Shown piece after piece: positions 25,651 through 34,011 of a DNA stretch of 64,000 bases. The stretch lies in the NCBI GenBank assembly GCA_019421865.1, contig JAHZEL010000010.1:1-64000 (forward strand), given 5' to 3'. The notes beneath the pieces were generated by a model. The model saw nothing but the letters and a program-made list of their open reading frames with translations. It was not told the origin of the DNA and did not search any database. The translations under genes and the position numbers were made by a program. Numbering within the stretch: position 1 is the stretch's first letter; every line of letters begins with the position of its first letter. This stretch comes from Desulfovibrionaceae bacterium. Lineage in GTDB: Bacteria; Desulfobacterota; Desulfovibrionia; Desulfovibrionales; Desulfovibrionaceae.

Positions 25651-26298
25651 TCAGGATCGTGCGGAATGCTCGGAGCGCGCGCTGCGCAGCCCGATCATGA
25701 TGTTTCTGGCATAGGCCGCAAGGCCGAGCGCCTGACCGAGAATGAGCACGAGATCGAGCCGGATGACGGCGTAGAGGCAGATGAGCAGGGAACCGGTAAG
25801 GCTGATGATCCAGAAGCCGAGCGGCAGCACGGAAACGTGTCTGCGCGAGGAGTACCACCACTGATAGACGAAGCGCAGGGTGAACAGCGCCTGACTGAAG
25901 CAGCCGAAGATGAGCAGCGGCAGGGGGATGTCGGGGTTTCTGAACAGCGTTCCGGCGATGTCTGCGCCGCCGAGGGAAAGGCTGACGGCGGCGAGAGGCG
26001 GCGTGACGAGCAGAAGCGCGCGCAGAAGAGGCGGGCATTTCTGCCAGATGCCGCTGGCCTTGAGGTTCCACAGATAGATGTAATAGGAGATGAACTGCCC
26101 GAGAATGATGGCAAAATCGTTTCTCAGCCAGCCGTAGACCATGAGAAGATAGGATCCGCAGATGCTGAACACCCAGAACAGGGCGGGAGAAATGATTTTT
26201 TTTGCCCGCTCCGTTTTGATCCACTGGTGGAGCATGCGCAGGGAAAAGAAGCCCTGGGCGAGCAGGCCCACACCGGTGACGAAGAGATATTCCTTCAT
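25651..26298 (-). CDS. Duplicated LAB_N-domain membrane protein (putative lipid-linked sugar carrier)
   Basis: Membrane protein of 215 residues made of two LAB_N-like (lipid A biosynthesis N-terminal) repeats. Matched positions are 121 residues apart throughout with no gap: Q15/Q136, Q25-W26/Q146-W147, G48/G169, Y55/Y176, R59-x-D61/R180-x-D182 and LGQ 66-68/187-189. Each repeat would have three helices, a 3+3 layout like PQ-loop (SWEET/MPDU1) proteins. It has no acyl- or glycosyltransferase domain. Placed between a GT2 that should load a polyprenyl phosphate and an ArnT-like enzyme that uses the loaded lipid outside, it may move that lipid across the membrane. That role is inference. ATG at 26298 follows AAGGAT; a longer frame upstream lacks similarity. 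Confidence 0.8.
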   Translation of the reverse strand: MKEYLFVTGVGLLAQGFFSLRMLHQWIKTERAKKIISPALFWVFSICGSYLLMVYGWLRNDFAIILGQFISYYIYLWNLKASGIWQKCPPLLRALLLVTPPLAAVSLSLGGADIAGTLFRNPDIPLPLLIFGCFSQALFTLRFVYQWWYSSRRHVSVLPLGFWIISLTGSLLICLYAVIRLDLVLILGQALGLAAYARNIMIGLRSARSEHSARS

Positions 26299-26446
26299 GC
26301 GCGAATCCTTGAAAAGTGCCTTGTCTTTCTGTCGGGCGGAAAAAGAGGCGCAGAGTACGGAAGGATCCGGCGGCTGCGGCCTCAGGGAGAAGTCTGCGCG
26401 GAGCGGAAGGGATCTTCCGCCCCGCGTGGGAAAAAGAGACGACGGA

Positions 26447-27196
26447 TCAGTCCTTCCGGAGATTGTCGGACGCAACCTTGTAGGCGATGTGGCGTTTCTG
26501 CATCCAGCGCACGGCGAGGCAGTCCACGAAGGGCGAGAGCAGCCTGTTCCACAGGTTGAACTTGGAAACGCCCGCCACGCGCGGAAAATGCGATACGTCC
26601 ACCTGCTTCACCCGGCCGCCTTCAAGCTGTATGAGGGCGGGGAAGAAGCGGTGCATGCCCTTGAAGAAGGGCAGGGAGCGGGCGATGCCGGTATGCATGA
26701 CCTTGAGCGGACAGCCGGTATCGCGGGCGCCGTCCTTCACCATCATGCGGCGGAAGCCGTTGGCGAAGCGCGACTGGAACTTTTTGAAGCCCGTGTCCTT
26801 GCGGTTGGCGCGCACGCCGGTGACAAGCTCGTATTCGGCAAGGTGGGGCGTGAGCAGATCGAGTTCTTCGGGCGCGGTCTGAAGATCGGCGTCGATGTAG
26901 GCGAGGTAGGGGGAGCAGACCTGATCCATGCCTGCCTTGAGCGCGCTGCTCAGGCCGGTGTTGCAGGAAAGCTCGATGAAGAAGAAGTGCTCGTTTTCGG
27001 CGCAGGCTGTGCGGATGCGTTCGCCGCTTCTGTCGGAGGAGCCGTCGTTGATGAAGAGCACGCAGGAGCGCATGGCCGCGCGGGGCAGATAGGCTGCCAG
27101 GCGGGAGGCGAGGTTCTCCATGTTGTCTTCTTCGTTGTATACGGGAACGAGAATGGTCAGATCATAGTCGGCGGTCTGATTCTGCTGGCTTGTCAT
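26447..27196 (-). CDS. Glycosyltransferase family 2 (polyprenyl-phosphate sugar transferase type)
   Basis: Cytoplasmic or membrane-associated GT2 enzyme of 249 residues. The fold starts at LTILVPVYNEEDN; FINDGSSDRS and YIDADLQ (DxD, 102-104) bind the nucleotide sugar. The segment DTGCPLKVM and the ending FNLWNRLLSPFVDCL resemble ArnC/DPM1-type polyprenyl-phosphate glycosyltransferases, but there are no clear C-terminal membrane helices. In the operon it follows the UDP-uronate epimerase and precedes the LAB_N protein, so it should transfer the uronic acid to a polyprenyl phosphate. Gaps to both neighbours are 110-150 bases, longer than usual, but no terminator lies in them. Confidence 0.88.
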   Translation of the reverse strand: MTSQQNQTADYDLTILVPVYNEEDNMENLASRLAAYLPRAAMRSCVLFINDGSSDRSGERIRTACAENEHFFFIELSCNTGLSSALKAGMDQVCSPYLAYIDADLQTAPEELDLLTPHLAEYELVTGVRANRKDTGFKKFQSRFANGFRRMMVKDGARDTGCPLKVMHTGIARSLPFFKGMHRFFPALIQLEGGRVKQVDVSHFPRVAGVSKFNLWNRLLSPFVDCLAVRWMQKRHIAYKVASDNLRKD

Positions 27197-27307
27197 GCGG
27201 TTCTCCCCGGCGCGCTGCGCCGTCAGGAAGAGGTGAGAGAGGGCCCGCGGGGGGGGGGCGTTGCGCCACGGAAAAGGCGTTTTTGCGGCGCTTTCGGGGG
27301 AAGACGA

Positions 27308-28330
27308 TCAGTCTTCCCGGATGGGATTCTCGTCGGACATGTACCAGTCCACGAAGCGGCCGATGCCGTCGGCCAGCGTGGTGGAGGGGCGGAAGCCCGT
27401 GACGTTCTGAAGCTTCGTGGTGTCGGCGTAGGTCTGATGCACGTCCCCTTTCTGCATGGGCAGCATCTGCATTTCGGCCTTTCTGCCCAGCGCGTTCTCC
27501 AGCGTGTGGATGAAGTCCATAAGCTGCATGGGGTGCCCGCAGCCCACGTTGTAGATGTCGGTGGGAACGGGGCCCTGCGGCGCGTGATCCATGAGGCGCA
27601 CCACCGATTCTATGATGTCGTCCACATAGGTGAAGTCGCGCGAGAGATTGCCGTTGTTGAACACCTTGATGGGCTTCCCGGCCAGAATGGCGCGGGTGAA
27701 GAGCACGGGAGCCATGTCGGGTCTGCCCCAGGGGCCGTACACGGTGAAGAAGCGCAGGGCCGTGGAGGGAATGCGGTAGAGATGGGCGTAGACATGGGCG
27801 ATGAGCTCGTCGCAGCGCTTGGTGGCGGCGTAGAGGGAGACGGGCGTGTTGACCGGATCCTCTTCGTTGAAGGGCGTCTTTTCATTGCCGCCGTAGACCG
27901 AGCTTGAGGATGCGAAGAGCAGATGCCGCACGGGATGACTGCGGCAGCACTCCAGCAGATTGACGAAGCCGAGCACGTTGCTCTGCACATAGGAGAAGGG
28001 ATTCTCCAGCGAGTAGCGCACGCCCGCCTGTCCGGCAAGGTTCACGGCCATGTCGAAGGCGCCTTCGGCAAACAGCTTTTCGAGGCCTTCCCGATCTTCC
28101 AGACGCATTCTCACGAAGCGGAAGCCGGGATGGGTTTCGCTTGTCAGCACATCGCCCCAGGCAGGTTCGTCGCCACGGATGCCGAGCCTGGCAAGGCGGG
28201 CCCTCTTGAGCGCGGGGGCGTAGTAGTCGTTGATTTCGTCCAGACCCGTGACGTGGTGGCCGAGACTCAGCAGTCTTTCGGAAAGAGCATGACCGATGAA
28301 TCCTGCCGCGCCGGTGATGAGTATGTTCAT
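27308..28330 (-). CDS. NAD-dependent epimerase, UDP-glucuronate 4-epimerase type
   Basis: Short-chain epimerase of 340 residues. GAAGFIG (7-13) binds NAD; LAGQAGVRYSLENPFSYVQSN and SSSSVYGGNEKTPF are typical of UDP-glucuronate 4-epimerases (LpsL/Cap1J group). The catalytic pair is in YAATK, and RFFTVYGPWGRPDMA follows. The substrate would be UDP-glucuronate from the adjacent Ugd, giving UDP-galacturonate. I chose ATG at 28330 because the fold begins MNILITG with AAAGGA six bases before it. An ATG at 28348 (MKKGPH extension), with GAGGAG ahead, is an equal alternative. Confidence 0.9.
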   Translation of the reverse strand: MNILITGAAGFIGHALSERLLSLGHHVTGLDEINDYYAPALKRARLARLGIRGDEPAWGDVLTSETHPGFRFVRMRLEDREGLEKLFAEGAFDMAVNLAGQAGVRYSLENPFSYVQSNVLGFVNLLECCRSHPVRHLLFASSSSVYGGNEKTPFNEEDPVNTPVSLYAATKRCDELIAHVYAHLYRIPSTALRFFTVYGPWGRPDMAPVLFTRAILAGKPIKVFNNGNLSRDFTYVDDIIESVVRLMDHAPQGPVPTDIYNVGCGHPMQLMDFIHTLENALGRKAEMQMLPMQKGDVHQTYADTTKLQNVTGFRPSTTLADGIGRFVDWYMSDENPIRED

Positions 28331-28411
28331 ATGCGGTCCTTTTTTCATGCAAACGGCTCCTCGTTCACGCGGAAGAAGGAGCCGGAAGACGCCGTCGGAG
28401 AGAAAAGACGA

Positions 28412-29722
28412 TCAGCCTATTCTGTAGCCGGTGAATCCGACCTGGGCAAGGCTCTCTTCCCGGTAGATGTTGCGTCCGTCGAACACCACGGGAGAGACCA
28501 TGACCGAGCGCAGCCTCTTCCAGTCGGGCAGGCGGAATTCCTTCCATTCGGTCACCACGGCAAGGGCGTCGGCCCCTTCGGCGGCCGTGTACATGTCCGG
28601 CGCGAAGAACACGCCGTCGCCGAGCAGGGTACGGGCCCGGTCCATGGCCACGGGATCAAAGGCGCGCACGCGGCATCCGGCCTCAAGCAGCGCATGGATG
28701 AGCACGAGCGAAGGCGCTTCGCGCATGTCGTCGGTGCCGGGCTTGAAGGCGAGGCCCCACACGGCCACGGTGCGTCCGGCGGGCTGACCGCCGAAGTGAC
28801 GGGAAATCTTTTCAAAAAGCACGGTTTTCTGACGGGCGTTCACGCGTTCGACCGCTTCGAGCACGTCCAGACTGCAGCCGTGCTGCGCGGCGGTGGCGAT
28901 GAGCGCCTTCACGTCCTTGGGGAAGCAGGAGCCGCCGTAGCCGCAGCCTGCATACAGGAACTTGGGGCCGATGCGCTGATCCATGCCTATGCCCTTGCGC
29001 ACCATGTCCACCCTCGCGCCCACGCGTTCGCACAGGTTGGCGATGTCGTTCATGAAGGATATGCGCGTGGCGAGCATGGCGTTGGCCGTGTACTTGGTCA
29101 GCTCCGAGGAGGCGCGGTCCATGAACAGAATGCGGTCGGCGGTCATCATGAAGGGGCGGTACAGCTCGGCCATGACGGCGCGGGCGCGGTCGCTCTCCAC
29201 GCCGATGATGACGCGGTCGGGCGTCATGAAGTCGTTCACGGCATGGCCTTCCTTGAGAAATTCGGGATTGGAGACCACGTCGAAGGTCAGGGAGGAATGT
29301 CTTTCGCGAAGCTCTTCGGCCAGAATCTGCTCGACCTCGGCGCAGGTGCCCACCGGTACCGTGGATTTGACCACGACCACGAGATCGTTCTGCATGAGGC
29401 GGCCTACCGAGTGGGCCACGTTGCGCACGTAGCTGACGTCGGCGCTGCCGTCTTCGCCTTCGGGCGTGCCCACGGCGATGAAGGCCACGTCCGCGCCGTC
29501 GAGGCTGAGGGAAAGATCGGAGGTGAAGTGAAGCCGTCCTGCCGCGGCGTTGCGCTGGAGAAGTTCGGGAAGAGAAGGTTCATAGATGGGGCATTCTCCG
29601 GCGTTGAGCCGGGCCACCTTGGCCTCATCGGTATCCATGCACCAGACGTCGAGTCCTGTTTCGGAAAAGCATGCGGCCGTCACCAGCCCCACGTAGCCCG
29701 AACCTATCACGGTGATCTTCAT
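28412..29722 (-). CDS. ugd: UDP-glucose 6-dehydrogenase
   Basis: Oxidises UDP-glucose to UDP-glucuronate with two NAD. The 436 residues cover both Rossmann domains. GSGYVGLVTA (7-16) binds NAD, VVVKSTVPVGT follows, and the catalytic Cys is C266 in GCGYGGSCFPKD. FDGRN near the C-terminus is also typical. It is the first gene of the operon, so it supplies the uronic acid for the four genes behind it. Its leader is more than 200 bases long, with a promoter and a direct-repeat candidate operator at 29942-29991. Confidence 0.96.
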   Translation of the reverse strand: MKITVIGSGYVGLVTAACFSETGLDVWCMDTDEAKVARLNAGECPIYEPSLPELLQRNAAAGRLHFTSDLSLSLDGADVAFIAVGTPEGEDGSADVSYVRNVAHSVGRLMQNDLVVVVKSTVPVGTCAEVEQILAEELRERHSSLTFDVVSNPEFLKEGHAVNDFMTPDRVIIGVESDRARAVMAELYRPFMMTADRILFMDRASSELTKYTANAMLATRISFMNDIANLCERVGARVDMVRKGIGMDQRIGPKFLYAGCGYGGSCFPKDVKALIATAAQHGCSLDVLEAVERVNARQKTVLFEKISRHFGGQPAGRTVAVWGLAFKPGTDDMREAPSLVLIHALLEAGCRVRAFDPVAMDRARTLLGDGVFFAPDMYTAAEGADALAVVTEWKEFRLPDWKRLRSVMVSPVVFDGRNIYREESLAQVGFTGYRIG

Positions 29723-29941
29723 AGTGGTCCTTTATCGCGTTGTGCTTTTGCAGGAAAAGCGGACCGGGCGACTCAGTCTGACGAAAACGTCGTGCGCTGT
29801 CGTGCCGTTTTTTCCGGAAAGGGTGAATTCCGCAGCAGGGCGGCGAACCCGCAAAACAGGAAAGGAAGGCTGCTGCGGAACGGGTGCGGCCGCATCTTCT
29901 GACGCAAAAAAGGCGCGGAACGACTGCACGGTTCATGCTAT

Positions 29942-29970
29942 GGCATAGTCTGCCCGTGTGAAATTGTCAA
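29942..29970 (-). promoter_or_regulatory. Promoter of the ugd operon
   Basis: On the minus strand TTGACA (29965-29970) is followed after 17 bases by TATGCC (29942-29947). The transcription start should be near 29935, giving a leader of about 210 bases to the ugd ATG. The remaining bases between 29723 and 30123 hold no gene. Confidence 0.6.
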
Positions 29971-29975
29971 TGTTC

Positions 29976-29991
29976 GTTACAGACTGTTACA
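29976..29991. promoter_or_regulatory. GTTACA direct repeat upstream of the ugd promoter
   Basis: GTTACA occurs at 29976-29981 and 29986-29991, one helical turn apart, immediately upstream of the -35 hexamer of the ugd promoter. Head-to-tail half sites in this place are typical of OmpR-family response regulators; the identity of the regulator is unknown. Confidence 0.45.
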
Positions 29992-30123
29992 CTGACGGAA
30001 CACTCCGGGATACGGATGTTTTTCCCCTGCGGCGCAACGAAAGAGAGGTATATGAGCGTTGCATGGGAACGCCTTTTTTCCGCCGTTTCCGGACGAGGCG
30101 TCGTCGTTGCGGAGGCGCGTTTT

Positions 30124-31386
30124 TCAGCGTGAGGAGGCGCGACTTTTGCGGGGCGGGGCGGCCTTTTCCGCAAGGTCCTGCGCCACGAGCGAACCGCTGG
30201 CCAGCGCCCAGTGGATGTTGTAGCCGCCGAGCAGGCCCGTCACGTCGAGCACTTCGCCGCAGAAGTAGAGTCCGGGCGTCGTGCGGCTTTCCAGGCGGCG
30301 CGAAAGGCCGGAAAGGGTCACGCCTCCGGCGGCGGCTTCGGAGCGCTTCAGTCCTTCGGTGCCCGAGGGGCGGCAGGAGAAGGCGTGCACGGCCTGTTCA
30401 AGGCGCAGGCGATCCTTTTTGCCCAGCTCCGCGCATTTTCTGCGGGCAAGATCTTCGGGGCAGAGGGCGTCGGCAAGGCGGGCGGGCATGAAGCGGGAGA
30501 GAAGATTGCGCACGATCAGTCTGCCGTGTTCCTTTTCGTTCAGAAGCTCAAGGACGGGCAGTTCCGGCAGAAAGTCGATGAGAAGTTCGTCGCCGGGCAT
30601 CCAGAAGCAGGAGGCCACGAGAACGGCCGGGCCGCTGATGCCGCGATGCGTGAAGAGAAGCGGGCGTATGCCTTCCGGATCCGGCGGCAGCGCTTCGCCC
30701 TTGCGCATCACGCGGATCCGCACGTTGAGGCTGATGCCTTCAAGGCCGGAAAGCGGCCAGTCGCCGGGCATGACGAGCGGCACCAGCACGGGGCGGAAGG
30801 GCACGAGTTCATGCCCCCAGGCGGCGGCGAGGCGGGCCAGACCGTCGTTTGCGCCGAGCGCGGGGCAGGCCGGAGATCCGGAAGCGATCACAAGATTCCG
30901 GGCCTCGAAGTGTTCCCCTCCTGCGCTGAACGAGAAGCCGCCGTTTTCCGTGCGTCCGAAGGCGGGATGCCCGCTCGGCCGCGTGAAGGAGGCCGCCGTT
31001 GCGCCGAAAAGAAGATCGACGCCTTCATCCTCGCACTGCATGGTCAGTCGGTCGGCCAGAAAGGCGGCCGGACGCAGGCCGAAGATCTGTCCGAAGTCGC
31101 GCTCTTCAAAGGGAAGGCGCAGTTCGCGCAGAAGATCGAGCACCTTTTCGCAGGGGAAGGCGCGCAGCACGGCGCGCACGAGCGAGGGATCGCCCGTGAC
31201 GTAATGCCGTTCGGTCAGGGTGCGGTTGGTGAAGTTGCCTCGTCCGCCGCCGGCCACGGCCAGCTTGACGCCGGGGTGCTCGTGACTGTCGACAAGAAGA
31301 ACGGAAAGCCCTTTGCGGGCCGCGTTTCTGGCGCAGATGAGTCCGGCAGGGCCGGCTCCTATGACGGCGACGTCGTAACGGTACAT
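30124..31386 (-). CDS. NAD(P)/FAD-dependent oxidoreductase, BaiN/YhiN (HI0933) family
   Basis: Flavoprotein of 420 residues. The N-terminal FAD motif is GAGPAG (10-15), followed by GVKLAVAGGGRGNFTN, the family fingerprint. FTHRGISGPAVL and the C-terminal GGVTLSGLSRRLESRTTPGLYFCGEVLDVTGLLGGYN fit the same family. Members are poorly characterised; some act on bile-acid derivatives or as reductases, and I do not assign a substrate. It lies alone between the ugd promoter region and ispDF, with a 180-base purine-rich gap to ispDF. Confidence 0.92.
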   Translation of the reverse strand: MYRYDVAVIGAGPAGLICARNAARKGLSVLLVDSHEHPGVKLAVAGGGRGNFTNRTLTERHYVTGDPSLVRAVLRAFPCEKVLDLLRELRLPFEERDFGQIFGLRPAAFLADRLTMQCEDEGVDLLFGATAASFTRPSGHPAFGRTENGGFSFSAGGEHFEARNLVIASGSPACPALGANDGLARLAAAWGHELVPFRPVLVPLVMPGDWPLSGLEGISLNVRIRVMRKGEALPPDPEGIRPLLFTHRGISGPAVLVASCFWMPGDELLIDFLPELPVLELLNEKEHGRLIVRNLLSRFMPARLADALCPEDLARRKCAELGKKDRLRLEQAVHAFSCRPSGTEGLKRSEAAAGGVTLSGLSRRLESRTTPGLYFCGEVLDVTGLLGGYNIHWALASGSLVAQDLAEKAAPPRKSRASSR

Positions 31387-31567
31387 GCAAACTCCTGAAA
31401 GGGCGGCGGCCCGGAAGAAGCGCCGCGCGGCGGGGGAGGAAACGGGGAAGCGCCGAGGGGCGGGAGCGCGCCCTTTGCCCGGCGGACAGGAGGGGCGGCT
31501 TTGAAGCGTCCTTGCCTTTGGATGAGGGCGGACGCAGAAGGTACGGCGAAAAGCGCCCCTTTTCGGG

Positions 31568-32758
31568 CTAGGCCTTTCTCAGCGCCGTGACCAGCGCCAC
31601 GGCCTTGATGCCCTTGAGTTCTCCGGTGAAGCCCAGCTTTTCTTCCGTGGTGGCCTTGAAGGCCACATGATCCGGGGAAAGATCCAGAAGACGGGCCACG
31701 TTGCGGCGGATGGCGTCGGCACGGGGCGCGAGCCGGGGCTTCTGGGCGATGACGGTGAGATCGGCGTGCACGATGCGCACGCCCGCCTCGGCGGCCAGCG
31801 TCATGACGTGATCGAGCAGCGCCGAGGAGGAAATGTTCTCGAAGGCGGGATCGTTGTCGGGAAAGAGACGGCCGATGTCGCCGCCGGCAAAGCAGCCGAG
31901 AATGGCGTCCATGAGGGCATGGAGCAGCACGTCGCCGTCGGAGTGGGCGCGGATGAGGTACTCTCCGCCGATTTCCACGCCGCCCAGCATGAGAGGACGG
32001 TTGCCGCCGTAGGCGTGCACGTCGTAGCCGTAGCCGCAGCAGGGAAGGGGCATCTTCGATTCGGCAAGCAAGGCAAGATCCTGGGGATTGGTGATTTTCA
32101 CGTTGCCCTCGTCGCCCTCGATGACGAGAACGGCAAGATGGCAGCGTTCCATGAGCGAGGCATCGTCGGTGACGTTCCAGCCTTCGCTTTCGGCGCGTTC
32201 ATGAGCGGCGCAAAGCTCCGCAACGCGGAAGGCCTGCGGGGTCTGCACGGCGCGGAGAGTTTCGCGCTCGGGCGTGCGCAGCACAAGGCCGGAGGCATCG
32301 GTTTCCTTCACGGTGTCGGTCACGGGCACGCCGGGAATCACGCCGGAGACCTGCTCCGTTTCCAGGGCGACGGCCAGCCTGGTGACGAGGGCCGTGCGCA
32401 GAAACGGGCGCGCGCCGTCGTGAATGAGAACGCTGCCGCAGCTTTCGGGAAGTGCGGCAAGCGCGTGCCGCACGGAGTCCTGCCTCCGCTCGCCGCCCGC
32501 GGCAAAGCGCAGCGGCACGCCGCAGGAGCGCTTTTTGTCGAGCGTGAGGGCTTCGGCCTTCGCTTCTTCGAGTTTGTCTGCGGGAAAAACGATCACAAGG
32601 CCGTGAATACGCGGAGAGGCGGCCATGGCAAGGGCGGAATGCCGCCAGAGCGGTTCGCCTTCGTAGGAGAGAAACTGCTTGGCCCTGCCGCCGGTGGCCT
32701 GCGCCATGCGGCTGCCCTGGCCTGCGGCAAGGATGACGCCCCAGCATTCGTTGAGCAT
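31568..32758 (-). CDS. ispDF: Bifunctional IspD-IspF (MEP isoprenoid pathway)
   Basis: Fusion enzyme of 396 residues. Residues 1 to about 230 are IspD (MEP cytidylyltransferase): LAAGQGSRM, HDGARPF, VPVTDTVKE. The remainder is IspF (MECDP synthase): GYGYDVHAYGG, MLGGVEI, RAHSDGDVLLHALMDAILG, FKATTEEKLGFTG. The fusion joins non-consecutive steps (IspE acts between them), as in Campylobacter and alphaproteobacteria. ATG at 32758 has GAGGT ahead. A longer open frame to 32995 runs into rnpB and is not real. Confidence 0.96.
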   Translation of the reverse strand: MLNECWGVILAAGQGSRMAQATGGRAKQFLSYEGEPLWRHSALAMAASPRIHGLVIVFPADKLEEAKAEALTLDKKRSCGVPLRFAAGGERRQDSVRHALAALPESCGSVLIHDGARPFLRTALVTRLAVALETEQVSGVIPGVPVTDTVKETDASGLVLRTPERETLRAVQTPQAFRVAELCAAHERAESEGWNVTDDASLMERCHLAVLVIEGDEGNVKITNPQDLALLAESKMPLPCCGYGYDVHAYGGNRPLMLGGVEIGGEYLIRAHSDGDVLLHALMDAILGCFAGGDIGRLFPDNDPAFENISSSALLDHVMTLAAEAGVRIVHADLTVIAQKPRLAPRADAIRRNVARLLDLSPDHVAFKATTEEKLGFTGELKGIKAVALVTALRKA

Positions 32759-32779
32759 GATGACCTCGGAAAATGAAGC

Positions 32780-32809
32780 ATGGGGAGGGAACTTTCGCTC
32801 CCTCCCCAT
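32780..32809 (-). terminator. Hairpin after rnpB
   Basis: ATGGGGAGGGA (32780-32790) and TCCCTCCCCAT (32799-32809) form a perfect 11-bp stem just past the 3' end of rnpB. On the minus strand GCTTCATTTTCC follows, a weak U-tract. It may end rnpB or act in 3' processing, and it lies shortly before the ispDF ribosome site. Confidence 0.65.
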
Positions 32810-32815
32810 GACAAA

Positions 32816-33174
32816 GGGAGTCGGACTGTAAGCCGGGTTTTGTTCCGATCCCGGAGGATCGGCGACTGTCATTCCTCTAGAGACGCGGTTGCCCGCGCCT
32901 TCAAGCAACCTACCCGGAAACCATGGGCCGGGCCAGCCGGTTTCCCTATTTGGTTTTGCTTCGGATGGGGCTTGCCTGGCCTGACGTGTCGCCACGCCAG
33001 CCGGTGAGCTCTTACCTCACCGTTTCACCCTTACCGTTCCTGCGAACGGCGGTCTGCTTTCTGTTGCGCTTTCCAGCGGTCGCCCGCTCTGGCCGTTAGC
33101 CAGCATCCTGCCCTGTGAAGCCCGGACTTTCCTCCCCGGATCAAACGATCCGCAGCGACAGTCCGTCCGACTCC
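32816..33174 (-). ncRNA. rnpB: RNase P RNA, bacterial type A
   Basis: Catalytic RNA that trims the 5' leader of tRNAs. On the minus strand it starts GGAGTCGGACGGAC and ends CAGTCCGACTCC; these ends pair as P1. The universally conserved GAGGAAAGTCCGGGC (CR-I) is near the 5' end, followed by the CACAGGGCAGGATGCTGGC region. GGTAAGGGTGAAACGGTGAG lies in the middle, and AACAAAACCCGGCTTACAG (CR-V) is before the 3' end. Length of about 359 bases fits type A. It sits between the zinc-ribbon gene and ispDF, all on the minus strand. Confidence 0.96.
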
Positions 33175-33240
33175 GAAACGTTGCAGCCGAATGCGCCGGA
33201 CAGGTCCGGCGTTCTTTGCGCCCGATGTCGAGGATAAACC

Positions 33241-34011
33241 TTATTCTTCGGTTTCCTCGTGCCTGACTTCAGGCTTCGGAGCGTTGGGATCCTGATAGTC
33301 GTGCGCCCAGTACATGAGGCGCTGGCAGTTGGGGCAGCTCATGATGTGGTTGCCGCGCTGCAGGTCGATGAACACCTGCGGCGGAATGGCGATGTGGCAG
33401 CCGGAGCAGATGCCCGCTTCCACGGGCACGATGACGGGATGACGCAGGCGGTTGCGGATGAATTCGTAGCGGCTCAGCACGGGCGGCGTGATGAGGGCGC
33501 TCACTTCGGCGCGCTGCGCTTCCATTTCATCCAGCCTGGCGCGGCATTCGGAAAGACGCTTTTCCAGATTTTCACGCTGGCTGTCGAGCTCGGCCTTGAG
33601 TTCGTTCCAGGTTTCTTCCACGGACTGCAGATTGCTTTCCTGCAGGGAACGTTCTTCCTGCAGAGCCATGCGTTCTTCCTCGCGGCTCTGGTTCTGGCGT
33701 TCCATGCTGTCCATCTCGCGGATCATGGCCTGGTATTCGCGGTCGTTCTCCACCTGCATGAGCTTGTTCTTGCTGTTCATCAGGCGGGATTCGTCGTCCT
33801 GAATGTCGGCGTCGAGGCGCTTCTGCTGTTCCTGCAGATGCTGGAGCTTTTCCAGAATCCAGTTGCGCTGCGTATCCTGGGAGTTGAAGCGCTTCTGCAG
33901 GGCTTCCACTTCCTTGGGAGCGGCTTCGAGTTCGGCCTGAACGGCGTGAATGCCGTCGTCAACGTGCTGAAGAGCCACAAGCTGACGGATCTGTTCGATA
34001 TAGAGGCTCAC
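33241..34011 (-). CDS. Coiled-coil protein with C4 zinc ribbon
   Basis: Cytoplasmic protein of 256 residues. Residues 20-175 form one long coiled coil rich in Glu, Gln, Leu and Arg. The end is a C4 zinc ribbon: CSGCHIAIPP and, 22 residues later, SCPNCQRLMYW. This fits the PF02591 family. Family members are thought to be nucleic-acid or chaperone-type factors, but the function is not established. It starts with GTG overlapping the Nif3-family stop (GTGA), so the two are coupled, a frequent pairing in many bacteria. Confidence 0.9.
   Translation of the reverse strand: MSLYIEQIRQLVALQHVDDGIHAVQAELEAAPKEVEALQKRFNSQDTQRNWILEKLQHLQEQQKRLDADIQDDESRLMNSKNKLMQVENDREYQAMIREMDSMERQNQSREEERMALQEERSLQESNLQSVEETWNELKAELDSQRENLEKRLSECRARLDEMEAQRAEVSALITPPVLSRYEFIRNRLRHPVIVPVEAGICSGCHIAIPPQVFIDLQRGNHIMSCPNCQRLMYWAHDYQDPNAPKPEVRHEETEE

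Noticed and set aside
32759..32995. N-terminal extension of IspDF
   Set aside because: The extension is read from rnpB sequence; the enzyme starts at MLNECWGVILAAG with a ribosome site.
33194..33211. Palindrome CGCCGGAC-AG-GTCCGGCG as terminator of the zinc-ribbon gene
   Set aside because: No T-tract on the minus strand; it may simply be part of the rnpB upstream region.
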